From assembly GCA_903880655.1 (NCBI GenBank), contig CAIRQE010000038.1:1-6732 (forward strand): a stretch of DNA of 6,732 bases. Direction: 5' to 3'. Both the position numbers and the translations under genes were made by a program. Numbering within the stretch: the stretch's first letter is position 1; the number at the start of each line of letters is the position of its first letter. Origin of the DNA: an uncultured bacterium (GTDB lineage Bacteria; Patescibacteriota; Saccharimonadia; Saccharimonadales; CAIOMD01). The notes beneath the pieces are model-generated. The model did not search any database and was not told the DNA's origin. It worked only from the letters and a program-made list of their open reading frames with translations. Shown one piece after another: positions 1 through 4,692 of this stretch.

Positions 1-156
1 AAATTTACCTTTATGTGGTCCAGATTCCATCTCAACGCCAGTACTATATACAGTAACGGGGTGGCCTTCTTCATCTCTACCAACATTATTAAAAGTAACA
101 TTATCCCTGTGATACTGAACAATGTTTTTCTCTTGGGGTGTTAGGTCTTTAGGCAT
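1..156 (-). CDS. Hypothetical phage protein, 3'-truncated by the window edge
   Basis: The first 52 codons of a leftward gene are visible and the frame stays open to base 1, so the C-terminus is missing. The visible protein begins MPKDLTPQEK and is hydrophilic, mixing acidic and basic residues. I do not recognise a family or domain. The ATG at 154-156 is supported by a GAGG ribosome binding site five bases upstream, which overlaps the stop codon of the adaptor gene; the two genes are separated by only two bases. This spacing and shared strand suggest co-translation with the adaptor, so a tail- or head-completion role is possible, but that is inferred from position only. Confidence 0.75.
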   Translation of the reverse strand, partial: MPKDLTPQEKNIVQYHRDNVTFNNVGRDEEGHPVTVYSTGVEMESGPHKGKF

Positions 157-158
157 AA

Positions 159-1112
159 TTACCTCGAATAAAACAAATTACGTGGAACAAATCTAATTGG
201 TGCGGTTTCTCTATCTTCTTGGGATGCTAAAGTAAATTGATCTTCATAATCTTGTTTTAAAAACAACACGCGGTTAGGATCTGTACCTTGAATTTTAACA
301 CTCATTAAGTATGATAGACCAGCTACAAAACAACTAATAAATCGGAATGGAATATCTTGTATATTTATACCACTACCAGCATCTTGAAGCCTACGCATAC
401 GCCAGTAAACCAATGTATAAGGGCCGCCACCACCATCAGGGGTAGGCCAAATATTTAAACAAGGAAGATATTGTACGTTAATTGCATCCCCCGCTGTATG
501 TGTTGCCGCAGTTGTATTGTTCTGCCCTCTCCAGCAATTCTGTAACTGGTTTCCAACAATATTTGTATATGTAATAGTTTCAGTACCAATCTGAATAAAC
601 CCTGTTGAACGTAGATTTAAATTAGTAATATCTGCATTTGTTGCGGTTTTTAAAGTAATTGTTGTATCAGTTGCGCTAATACTTGTTTTTAATAAATACT
701 CAGATACATCAGTATTACCAGACTGCCTATTAAAATAAACTTGTATAGGTCTTCCAGTAGTTAACTTGTTAGGAATAGTAGCGTAAGTAGGTTCAGATAT
801 ACGGCTAAGATTAATGTCTGTTTGGTTTGATGTACTTGCATTGTTAGTACGAGTTTCAAGATCAAGTATATCTACTGTATCTGTAGGTACAGGGTAAACC
901 CCTAAATTAGTAGTTAATTGAATACTTACTTCTTCAACAGTCCAAAGATTAATGCCTCGGTTTGCCCATTCAGCTGTCATCAAATTAATAGAGCGTCTAG
1001 CTGTACGTAAATCATAACCAGTACGAAGTTGTGAACCACAACGTTCAAACGCTTCCTCAACCAATTCGGTAAGGTCTAAATTAAATGTGGTAACTCCTGA
1101 TGTATATGCCAT
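159..1112 (-). CDS. P22 gp4-like head-tail adaptor protein with an inserted beta domain
   Basis: This 317-residue protein resembles the adaptor (P22 tail accessory factor gp4-like) that binds below the portal after DNA packaging, closes the head and gives the tail its docking ring. The helical N-terminus (about residues 11-55, with TELVEEAFERCG and NLMTAEWANRG) and the C-terminal part (about 220-312, including WPTPDGGG, YWRMRRLQDAG, a helix near 255-275 and the end RETAPIRFVPR) match my memory of this family. Between them, residues about 134-216 form a Thr/Ile-rich segment with IGTETITYT and RGQNNTTAATH, a pattern known from small beta domains in other phage structural proteins; it looks inserted. 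The ATG at 1110-1112 follows a perfect AGGAGG (1117-1122), the strongest ribosome binding site on this strand. Family assignment is from recognised motifs, not a search. Confidence 0.85.
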   Translation of the reverse strand: MAYTSGVTTFNLDLTELVEEAFERCGSQLRTGYDLRTARRSINLMTAEWANRGINLWTVEEVSIQLTTNLGVYPVPTDTVDILDLETRTNNASTSNQTDINLSRISEPTYATIPNKLTTGRPIQVYFNRQSGNTDVSEYLLKTSISATDTTITLKTATNADITNLNLRSTGFIQIGTETITYTNIVGNQLQNCWRGQNNTTAATHTAGDAINVQYLPCLNIWPTPDGGGGPYTLVYWRMRRLQDAGSGINIQDIPFRFISCFVAGLSYLMSVKIQGTDPNRVLFLKQDYEDQFTLASQEDRETAPIRFVPRNLFYSR

Positions 1113-1157
1113 CTAACCTCCTACTACTACACAACCCGGATAAGTTTCTGGAGTCAT
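1113..1157 (-). CDS. Candidate 14-codon micro-ORF between the 83-aa gene and the adaptor
   Basis: The apparent spacer before the adaptor gene is an open frame almost from end to end. An ATG at 1155-1157 is preceded by an AAAGG-type ribosome binding site six bases upstream, which overlaps the stop codon of the preceding gene. The frame encodes MTPETYPGCVVVGG and stops with TAG directly abutting the adaptor ATG. The spacing copies the style of the real junctions in this operon. The frame also contains the adaptor's AGGAGG within its last codons, so translation could couple to the adaptor. A frame this short can easily arise by chance, and the GTAGTAGTAGGAGG stretch may simply be leader sequence. 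I recognise no homologue. Confidence 0.3.
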   Translation of the reverse strand: MTPETYPGCVVVGG

Positions 1158-1160
1158 TGT

Positions 1161-1412
1161 TTACCTTTTTTTAGCCGTTTTTGCTGAATTGATGAAATCC
1201 TGATTAGAGGGGGCTCCTTTAGAGCCCGGCTTGCGCATCGCCTCGTTAGACCCTTTAGAAATCCTTTTACGCTTTGCATTAATATTTGCATAAAGTCCTA
1301 CCTTGCCACCTTCAGCATATTGTGTAAAGTCAGTATTATCCCTACGGGCTTTGTTTTTCCCGTTAGGCATTTTGGATGGGTTAATATCCCCCATACCACG
1401 AGAGGCTATCAC
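1161..1412 (-). CDS. Small basic phage protein of unknown function (83 aa)
   Basis: This short, strongly basic protein has an N-terminal part MIASRGMGDINPSKMPNGK, a central QYAEGGKVGLYANI, and a C-terminal part with NAKRKRISKGSNEAMRKPGSK followed by GAPSNQDF. I recall similar small proteins in many environmental tailed phages near the head and tail genes, but no function is established. No membrane segment or catalytic motif is visible. The start is GTG (1410-1412), overlapping the TGA of the upstream gene by four bases (GTGA), with AAGGG a few bases upstream; an ATG at codon 7 is a weaker alternative. The richness in Lys and Arg would suit nucleic-acid binding or packing inside the capsid, which is inference only. 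Confidence 0.75.
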   Translation of the reverse strand: MIASRGMGDINPSKMPNGKNKARRDNTDFTQYAEGGKVGLYANINAKRKRISKGSNEAMRKPGSKGAPSNQDFINSAKTAKKR

Positions 1413-2146
1413 TTTTTGCCCTTCATCATACCGCCGCCACAGGCTCTTGTAAACCCTTTAGTAGCAATACCATCAGCACGTTTTGAAGCTGAAGAACGAG
1501 CCATACCACCTGATTTGAAACCCTCACGAATTTCATCAGGTTTAAAGTCGCCTTTCATTGCCCCGCTTGACTCTGTCCTAATCTTTCGAGCAGGTTCGTC
1601 TATCTTTCTTAATGCTTCTTGTGGGCTATATCCTTCTGAGCTTTTTCTTACTGCGGTTTTTTCTGCCATTTTAGCAGCTTGTTTTTCCGCTTCTTTAGCT
1701 ACTTGTTTTTCTGCGAGATTAGATGCCGCATTCTTTAACCCTTTTAAAGCAGCTCCTGCGCCGGGCATTAAATTAAGCGCTAATTCTCTATCTTTTAAAT
1801 CTATTCCACGCGATTTTCCGTAGTTTTTTATGTCTTGTTTAAAAGTATCTCTACGTGATGATTTTTTATCGCTAGTATCTTCTTTTGAATCTTCTTCTTT
1901 TGATACATCTTCTTTTGGTGTGTCTTCTTTTGGTGTGTCTTCTTTTTTAGCGGCTGTAACTTTTTTAGCTATAGTTGTTTTTTTAGCTGGTTCAGACTCT
2001 TCATCATCTTTTTTACCTGTTTGAATATATTTCATCGCACGTGCGCGTACATCATCACCGATTGATTTAATATTGTCTTTGTTATCTAATAGGCTATCAT
2101 CAACTACTGAATCGCCTTCAGCAAATCTTTTCATTTTGCGTTTCAT
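1409..2146 (-). CDS. Lys/Glu-rich phage protein with five-residue tandem repeats and a C-terminal GGMA/ADGIA motif
   Basis: A 245-residue highly charged protein. The N-terminus MKRKMKRFAEGDSV echoes the QYAEGGKV of the next gene. Residues 68-92 are five consecutive five-residue units (KEDTP, KEDTP, KEDVS, KEEDS, KEDTS), inside a Lys/Asp/Glu/Ser-rich, probably disordered stretch (about 45-105). A less charged section around 122-142 (LALNLMPGAGAALKGLKNAA) leads into an Ala/Lys/Glu helix (about 143-168) likely to form a coiled coil. The C-terminus holds SGGMARSSASKRADG followed by IATKGFTR and GGGMMKGKK, a motif also present in the upstream DUF3008-like protein. I do not recognise a function. 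The ATG overlaps the upstream stop by four bases (ATGA). A virion-internal or assembly role is possible from position. Confidence 0.78.
   Translation of the reverse strand: MKRKMKRFAEGDSVVDDSLLDNKDNIKSIGDDVRARAMKYIQTGKKDDEESEPAKKTTIAKKVTAAKKEDTPKEDTPKEDVSKEEDSKEDTSDKKSSRRDTFKQDIKNYGKSRGIDLKDRELALNLMPGAGAALKGLKNAASNLAEKQVAKEAEKQAAKMAEKTAVRKSSEGYSPQEALRKIDEPARKIRTESSGAMKGDFKPDEIREGFKSGGMARSSASKRADGIATKGFTRACGGGMMKGKK
1871..1945 (-). repeat. 15-bp in-frame tandem repeat, five units
   Basis: Five 15-bp units lie head to tail inside the Lys/Glu-rich gene and encode the pentapeptides KEDTP, KEDTP, KEDVS, KEEDS and KEDTS. On the plus strand the core is TCTTCTTTT followed by a variable six bases; the copies at 1908-1922 and 1923-1937 are identical, and the flanking ones are degenerate. 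Because the unit is a multiple of three, copy number can change by slippage without breaking the frame. The mix of identical and diverged copies suggests an older array with a recent duplication. Confidence 0.85.
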
Positions 2147-2673
2147 ATTGTTTTACCTTTCATTTTAGGCATCATTGCTTTAGTTAAACCTTTTTTAGCT
2201 ACTCCATTAGCAGAAGCTCGGAATGTACCACCAGCAGCCATCTTTTTAACTGCCATTCCACCTTTTTTTAGCTCAGACAGGTCTGTACCTTTTCCGCCTT
2301 TATGCTCTTGTTTATCATGCATACTAAAAGCTTTTTTGATCATAGCTTTGTCTTGTGCTTTATCCATTTTTGTATCTTCTTTGGAATCGCTCTTAGCCAT
2401 ACCACCTTTTTTCATCATTCCAGGAATTCCAGGTTGAGCCATGCCGCCACCCATACCAGGCATTGGTTGATTGTCTCTAGCCATTCTGCCGCCCATAGGC
2501 ATCATCGGTTTTTTCTTCATCATAGTATCACCACCTTGTTTAAATGTTTTGCCTTTATCGGCAGTGTTAAAATCCTTACCCACCGATTGCGGGACTCCTA
2601 CTTTCTTAGCAAAAGCCGGATTATGAGCTATTGCTGCCATAAAGTTGTGTTGTTTTTTACTTGAGCTTGGCAT
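2143..2673 (-). CDS. DUF3008-like Met/Gly-rich basic phage protein
   Basis: A 176-residue protein. Residues 1-44 (KKQHNFMAAIAHNP, FAKKVGVPQSVGKDF) match what I know of DUF3008, a small family of unknown function found in phages and bacteria. After it comes a low-complexity stretch (about 51-92) rich in Met, Gly, Pro and Lys, with GGRMA, GGGMA and KKGGMA. A charged section (about 94-135) follows, then another KKGGMA and a C-terminal motif FRASANGVAKKGLTK (151-165) that parallels the downstream protein's ASKRADGIATKGFTR. No signal peptide or catalytic residues are visible. The ATG overlaps the upstream TAA by one base (TAATG) with only a weak Shine-Dalgarno, so translation probably depends on the upstream gene. 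The function is unknown; the basic composition would permit DNA binding. Confidence 0.8.
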   Translation of the reverse strand: MPSSSKKQHNFMAAIAHNPAFAKKVGVPQSVGKDFNTADKGKTFKQGGDTMMKKKPMMPMGGRMARDNQPMPGMGGGMAQPGIPGMMKKGGMAKSDSKEDTKMDKAQDKAMIKKAFSMHDKQEHKGGKGTDLSELKKGGMAVKKMAAGGTFRASANGVAKKGLTKAMMPKMKGKTI

Positions 2674-2921
2674 TATTTAGTCCAAAATCCTTGAAATAAG
2701 TTCGCGAATATAGCACCTATTATAGCAGCACCGCCGCCAATACCTAATAACATTCTCCACCCACCATGAGCTTCAGTAAGAGTTTTTTCTATTGCTTGGA
2801 TGGATTGTTTAATTTGTTTCATCTCTTCAACCATTTTATCCATATCGCTTTGTAAGTGTTCTATGTCATTAGCGTGAGTAGCTAATTCTCTTGCTGTTTC
2901 AATTGGGTCTATATCACTCAT
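2673..2921 (-). CDS. Small coiled-coil protein with one C-terminal membrane segment (XhlA/holin-like)
   Basis: This 82-residue protein has a soluble charged helix (about residues 8-50) with heptad-like spacing of Ile, Leu and Met, predicted to form a coiled coil. A Gly/Ala/Ile-rich hydrophobic segment follows (about 56-77, MLLGIGGGAAIIGAIFANLF), with a short WTK tail. The architecture fits the haemolysin XhlA-like and other small membrane proteins carried by phages, some of which act with holins in lysis. Conserved residues cannot be checked here, so the lysis role is a guess; an inner-membrane or virion-associated anchor is equally possible. The ATG directly abuts the upstream TAG, with GGAAG six bases before it. 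There is no adjacent endolysin in the window, which weakens the lysis reading. Confidence 0.75.
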   Translation of the reverse strand: MSDIDPIETARELATHANDIEHLQSDMDKMVEEMKQIKQSIQAIEKTLTEAHGGWRMLLGIGGGAAIIGAIFANLFQGFWTK

Positions 2922-3182
2922 CTAACACTTCCATCTAGCCAAGCTTGCTGCTTTACGGGTTGGTTTACCTTTTTCATCTTTCATGGGTCCGGGCATACCG
3001 CTCATTCTTGCACAAAAAGACTTCTTCCTACTGCCACCTTCAGGCTGTGGGGCTTTTAAGTTCGACCCAGTCGCCGCATTATATTTTGCCCTACCCTTAG
3101 CAGTAAGTCCAGCCCCTTTAGAAACCGGGAGTTTTTCGCCTCTTCCAATTGCAAGGCTGGGGGTTTTCTTCTTAGTAGCCAC
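2922..3182 (-). CDS. Small basic Cys-containing phage protein (DUF6321-like)
   Basis: An 86-residue protein with a Lys/Gly-rich first half and a distinctive second half: KKSFCARMSGMPGPMKDEKG (53-72) followed by a Lys/Arg-rich helix ending in RWKC. This pattern resembles the phage-borne family I recall as DUF6321; the accession should be confirmed by a profile search. Two cysteines (57 and the C-terminal 86) stand out and could form a disulfide or part of a metal site, which is speculation. The start is GTG (3180-3182) with AAGGA seven bases upstream; an in-frame TAA two codons upstream excludes a longer form. It lies nine bases after the 98-residue structural protein gene and directly before the coiled-coil membrane protein gene. 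Confidence 0.75.
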   Translation of the reverse strand: MATKKKTPSLAIGRGEKLPVSKGAGLTAKGRAKYNAATGSNLKAPQPEGGSRKKSFCARMSGMPGPMKDEKGKPTRKAASLARWKC

Positions 3183-3191
3183 ATCTTATCC

Positions 3192-3488
3192 TTAGCTATA
3201 AAATACAGTAAATGTTGTAGTGTTTGCTGATGCTGGAGAATAATAAATACCTTCAGTAAAAACTATTCCTTCCGCAGGAATCATTGTTGAAATGATTGCA
3301 GTATTAGTAGTTATGTCTAAAGAAAGTATTAATGGGTCAGATGTTGAAGTACCATCATAAAAGTTTAATTGCCCAGCAGTTCCACTTGGGGCAACTTGAT
3401 ACCCACGTAAACGGCATCTTCCAGAAACAACTTGTTGCGCACCACTAGCCTGTGTGTGGTACGTTTTAACGTCTGTTTGCATACTCAT
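3192..3488 (-). CDS. Small beta-rich phage structural protein (98 aa)
   Basis: A 98-residue protein without membrane segments, rich in Thr, Ser, Gly and alternating hydrophobic residues, suggesting a compact beta sandwich. Recognisable stretches are SGRCRLRGYQVAPSGTAG, LNFYDGTSTSDPLI, IPAEGIVFTEGIYY and the end TTFTVFYS. Small proteins of this type are common in tailed-phage structural modules, and I recall similar sequences in marine and freshwater phages, but without an assigned role. A capsid decoration or head-tail completion role is inferred from its place after the capsid gene. The ATG (3486-3488) follows an AGGAG at 3496-3500 with seven-base spacing; the ATG two codons later is less well placed. 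A GC-rich hairpin separates it from the preceding gene. Confidence 0.78.
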   Translation of the reverse strand: MSMQTDVKTYHTQASGAQQVVSGRCRLRGYQVAPSGTAGQLNFYDGTSTSDPLILSLDITTNTAIISTMIPAEGIVFTEGIYYSPASANTTTFTVFYS

Positions 3489-3495
3489 AATTAAT

Positions 3496-3500
3496 CTCCT
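3496..3500 (-). promoter_or_regulatory. Ribosome binding site of the 98-aa structural protein
   Basis: AGGAG on the minus strand, seven bases from the ATG. It selects the first ATG of the two in MSM and lies just downstream of the 3510-3523 hairpin. Confidence 0.7.
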
Positions 3501-3509
3501 AAAGTTGAA

Positions 3510-3523
3510 GGGGGCGAACCCCC
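3510..3523 (-). other. GC-rich intergenic hairpin with a UUCG loop
   Basis: In the leftward transcript this is a perfect five-base stem, GGGGG, a UUCG loop and CCCCC, in the 42-base gap between the two beta-rich structural genes. It is followed by UUCAACUUU rather than a clean U-run, so it should be at most a weak terminator. It could act as a partial attenuator that tunes the ratio of the two structural proteins, as an RNase barrier or a processing site. The closing pair is G-C rather than the extra-stable C-G of the classic cUUCGg tetraloop. Confidence 0.6.
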
Positions 3524-3530
3524 AGATTAA

Positions 3531-4022
3531 TTAAGCTGTAAATGCAGTAGAAACATATGTACCATCAGACTGGCGAACTACATAAGTCAAGGTTAATACG
3601 CCAGCACCAGAAGTAGCTGTTACGTTAGCTTGAGTAAATGTAATAATTGCATCGGTTGTACCTACGTTAGCGCATAATGCCGCTCCAGCTGCGTTGTTAT
3701 TACCAAGTGCAAGTTGAACAACACCTGTGTTAGTAAACACGCTACCGTTAGAGGCTGTATTAATAGCTGTACCGTTTGCAAGCAAAGCATATGTAGGTGT
3801 AGTTGTTGCATAGGCTACTGTCGTATTAAACGAAGCAGTTAAAATCTGTGAACCAGCTGGTATTGTAAATGCATAAGTAGCCGCAGTAATATCAGTGTAA
3901 AGAACTGGAATGGATTGAGCTACAACAGTTGCGCCCATGTTACGTAATGTTCCAGCAGTTGTGCCAGTAGTGTTTTTAACGGTACCTAATAGCCAAGGTC
4001 CTAAATGTGAAGCTAAACCCAT
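3531..4022 (-). CDS. Beta-rich phage structural protein, probably head-associated (163 aa)
   Basis: A 163-residue protein that opens with MGLASHLGPWLLGTVKNTTG and continues as a Thr/Ala/Val/Gly-rich, predicted all-beta chain with segments such as YAFTIPAGSQI, TDAIITFTQANVT and GVLTLTYVVR. I recall proteins with the same opening in structural modules of environmental tailed phages, near the capsid gene, without a named function. A decoration or minor capsid role is inferred from composition and position. The ATG (4020-4022) follows an AGGAGA sequence six bases upstream. This is the first leftward gene after the acetyltransferase/HNH cassette, and a promoter-like element (4111-4139) lies in the spacer ahead of it, so it may head a separate transcription unit. 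Confidence 0.8.
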   Translation of the reverse strand: MGLASHLGPWLLGTVKNTTGTTAGTLRNMGATVVAQSIPVLYTDITAATYAFTIPAGSQILTASFNTTVAYATTTPTYALLANGTAINTASNGSVFTNTGVVQLALGNNNAAGAALCANVGTTDAIITFTQANVTATSGAGVLTLTYVVRQSDGTYVSTAFTA

Positions 4023-4110
4023 GAGAGTTCTCCTATATACAAGTTAAGCTTACTAATCGGTATATCGTCTGCTGGGGCAGTTTAATAAGCTGGAATTACC
4101 CAGATAACTA

Positions 4111-4139
4111 ATCATACTACATTTTTAACTAATTGTAAT
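4111..4139 (-). promoter_or_regulatory. Candidate sigma70-type promoter for the leftward structural genes
   Basis: Read leftward, ATTACA (4134-4139, four of six matches to the -35 consensus) is followed after exactly 17 bases by TATGAT (4111-4116, five of six matches to the -10 consensus). Transcription would start near 4104 and leave an untranslated leader of about 80 bases before the ATG at 4022. It sits where a promoter is needed, since the capsid transcript appears to end at the terminator at 4958-4980. The AT-rich spacer makes a chance match possible. Confidence 0.45.
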
Positions 4140-4144
4140 ATATT
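4116..4144 (+). promoter_or_regulatory. Weak candidate promoter for the rightward GNAT-HNH cassette
   Basis: Read rightward, ACTACA (4116-4121, three of six matches) precedes TATATT (4139-4144, five of six) by 17 bases. Its position overlaps the leftward candidate promoter, so polymerase could occupy only one at a time. The -35 match is poor and the region is AT-rich, so this is a suggestion only. Confidence 0.22.
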
Positions 4145-4181
4145 TTTGTGTAAAATTGTACTTATGGACAACTAATTCTAT

Positions 4182-4186
4182 GGGGG
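4182..4186 (+). promoter_or_regulatory. Ribosome binding site deciding the GNAT start
   Basis: GGGGG followed by TCA pairs with six of the eight bases of GGAGGTGA and lies five bases before the GTG at 4192. No comparable site precedes the ATG at 4180 or the TTG at 4156, so GTG is the preferred start. Confidence 0.45.
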
Positions 4187-4191
4187 TCAAC

Positions 4192-4692
4192 GTGTCGATA
4201 AAAGTCAGAAAAGTAGACGTAAGAGATGTTGATATTGCTAAGACCCTCGTATATTTGCAAAAACAATGTTTGCCTAGTGATTCTATTTACGATATAAAGA
4301 AAGGGCATTGGTGGTTAGCTTATGACGAACAGATGTTTCCTGTGGGTTTTGCTGGCATGGTACGCAGTTATAATTTTTTTGATTGCGGTTACTTATGTCG
4401 CGCTGGTGTCGTAGAAAAACATCAAGGTAAGGGTATACAAAAACTCTTAATAAAAGCTAGAGAACGCCACGCTAAAAAACTTGGATGGAATTGGTTAATT
4501 TCAGATACGACAGATAATCCAGCTTCTTCAAATAGTTTAATATCTTGTGGATTTAAATTGTATACTCCTTCTAGCCCTTGGGGGTTTAAACACGCACTTT
4601 ACTGGAGAAAACAGTTATATGCCGTACAAAGACCCAGAAGTAAGAAAAAGAAAACAGGCAGAGTACTCGAAAAAATCTTACGAGGCGAATAA
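4192..4692 (+). CDS. GNAT-family N-acetyltransferase
   Basis: A GCN5-related acetyltransferase, which transfers acetyl from acetyl-CoA to an amine; the substrate is unknown. Counting from the chosen GTG (166 residues), the beta1 strand is SIKVRKV, the central strand FAGMV lies near 53-57, and the acetyl-CoA-binding motif A is AGVVEKHQGKGIQKLLIKAR (71-90). Motif B is SNSLISCGFKLY (113-124), and the domain closes with HALYWRKQL. The last position of the R/Q-x-x-G-x-G/A signature is Gln (83) rather than Gly/Ala. The final 25 residues (from about 142) are Lys/Arg-rich and mostly lie over the HNH gene, so they may be read-through beyond the ancestral domain end. An in-frame ATG at 4180 would add four residues and is the main alternative start. 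The gene is on the strand opposite to all structural genes, which suggests an acquired accessory (moron) gene. Confidence 0.82.
   Translation: MSIKVRKVDVRDVDIAKTLVYLQKQCLPSDSIYDIKKGHWWLAYDEQMFPVGFAGMVRSYNFFDCGYLCRAGVVEKHQGKGIQKLLIKARERHAKKLGWNWLISDTTDNPASSNSLISCGFKLYTPSSPWGFKHALYWRKQLYAVQRPRSKKKKTGRVLEKILRGE
4604..4607 (+). promoter_or_regulatory. Ribosome binding site of the HNH gene inside the GNAT gene
   Basis: GGAG lies eleven bases before the ATG at 4619, within the GNAT coding sequence. It supports that ATG over an upstream in-frame GTG at 4547. Confidence 0.5.

Noticed and set aside
1320..1823. Plus-strand open frame of 167 codons
   Set aside because: It lies antisense to two well-supported leftward genes and has a hydrophobic composition that mirrors Lys/Glu-rich coding on the other strand; no good ribosome binding site or recognisable domain.
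1871..1945. CRISPR-like array
   Set aside because: The repeats are 15 bp, directly adjacent without spacers, and encode in-frame pentapeptides.
1830..2024. Plus-strand open frame rich in Ser/Phe
   Set aside because: Complement of the KED repeat region; its repeats are a shadow of the pentapeptide array.
2302..2664. Plus-strand open frame of 120 codons, His/Phe/Ser-rich
   Set aside because: Antisense of the DUF3008-like Met/Lys-rich gene; composition is what reversing Met/Lys/Gly codons gives.
2983..3195. Plus-strand open frame of 70 codons
   Set aside because: Antisense of the DUF6321-like gene, with no supporting context.
4069..4080. CTGC-TGGG-GCAG small hairpin in the leftward leader
   Set aside because: Only four base pairs, no U-run and no other structural support.
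4052..4113. A 20-codon leftward open frame in the promoter spacer
   Set aside because: It starts inside the -10 element, has no ribosome binding site and shows no recognisable sequence.
4156..4191. TTG or ATG starts for the GNAT gene
   Set aside because: TTG at 4156 has no ribosome binding site. ATG at 4180 is possible but unsupported by a Shine-Dalgarno, while GTG at 4192 has one and begins right at the first beta strand.
4547..4618. Upstream GTG start extending the HNH protein by 24 residues
   Set aside because: The extension overlaps the conserved GNAT C-terminal domain coding, has no ribosome binding site, and the ATG at 4619 gives the typical MPYKDPE start of this family.
4640..4665. 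Programmed frameshift joining GNAT and HNH at the A-rich stretch
   Set aside because: The HNH frame is +1 to GNAT, so a usual -1 slip at AAAAAG would not reach it, and HNH has its own start and GGAG.
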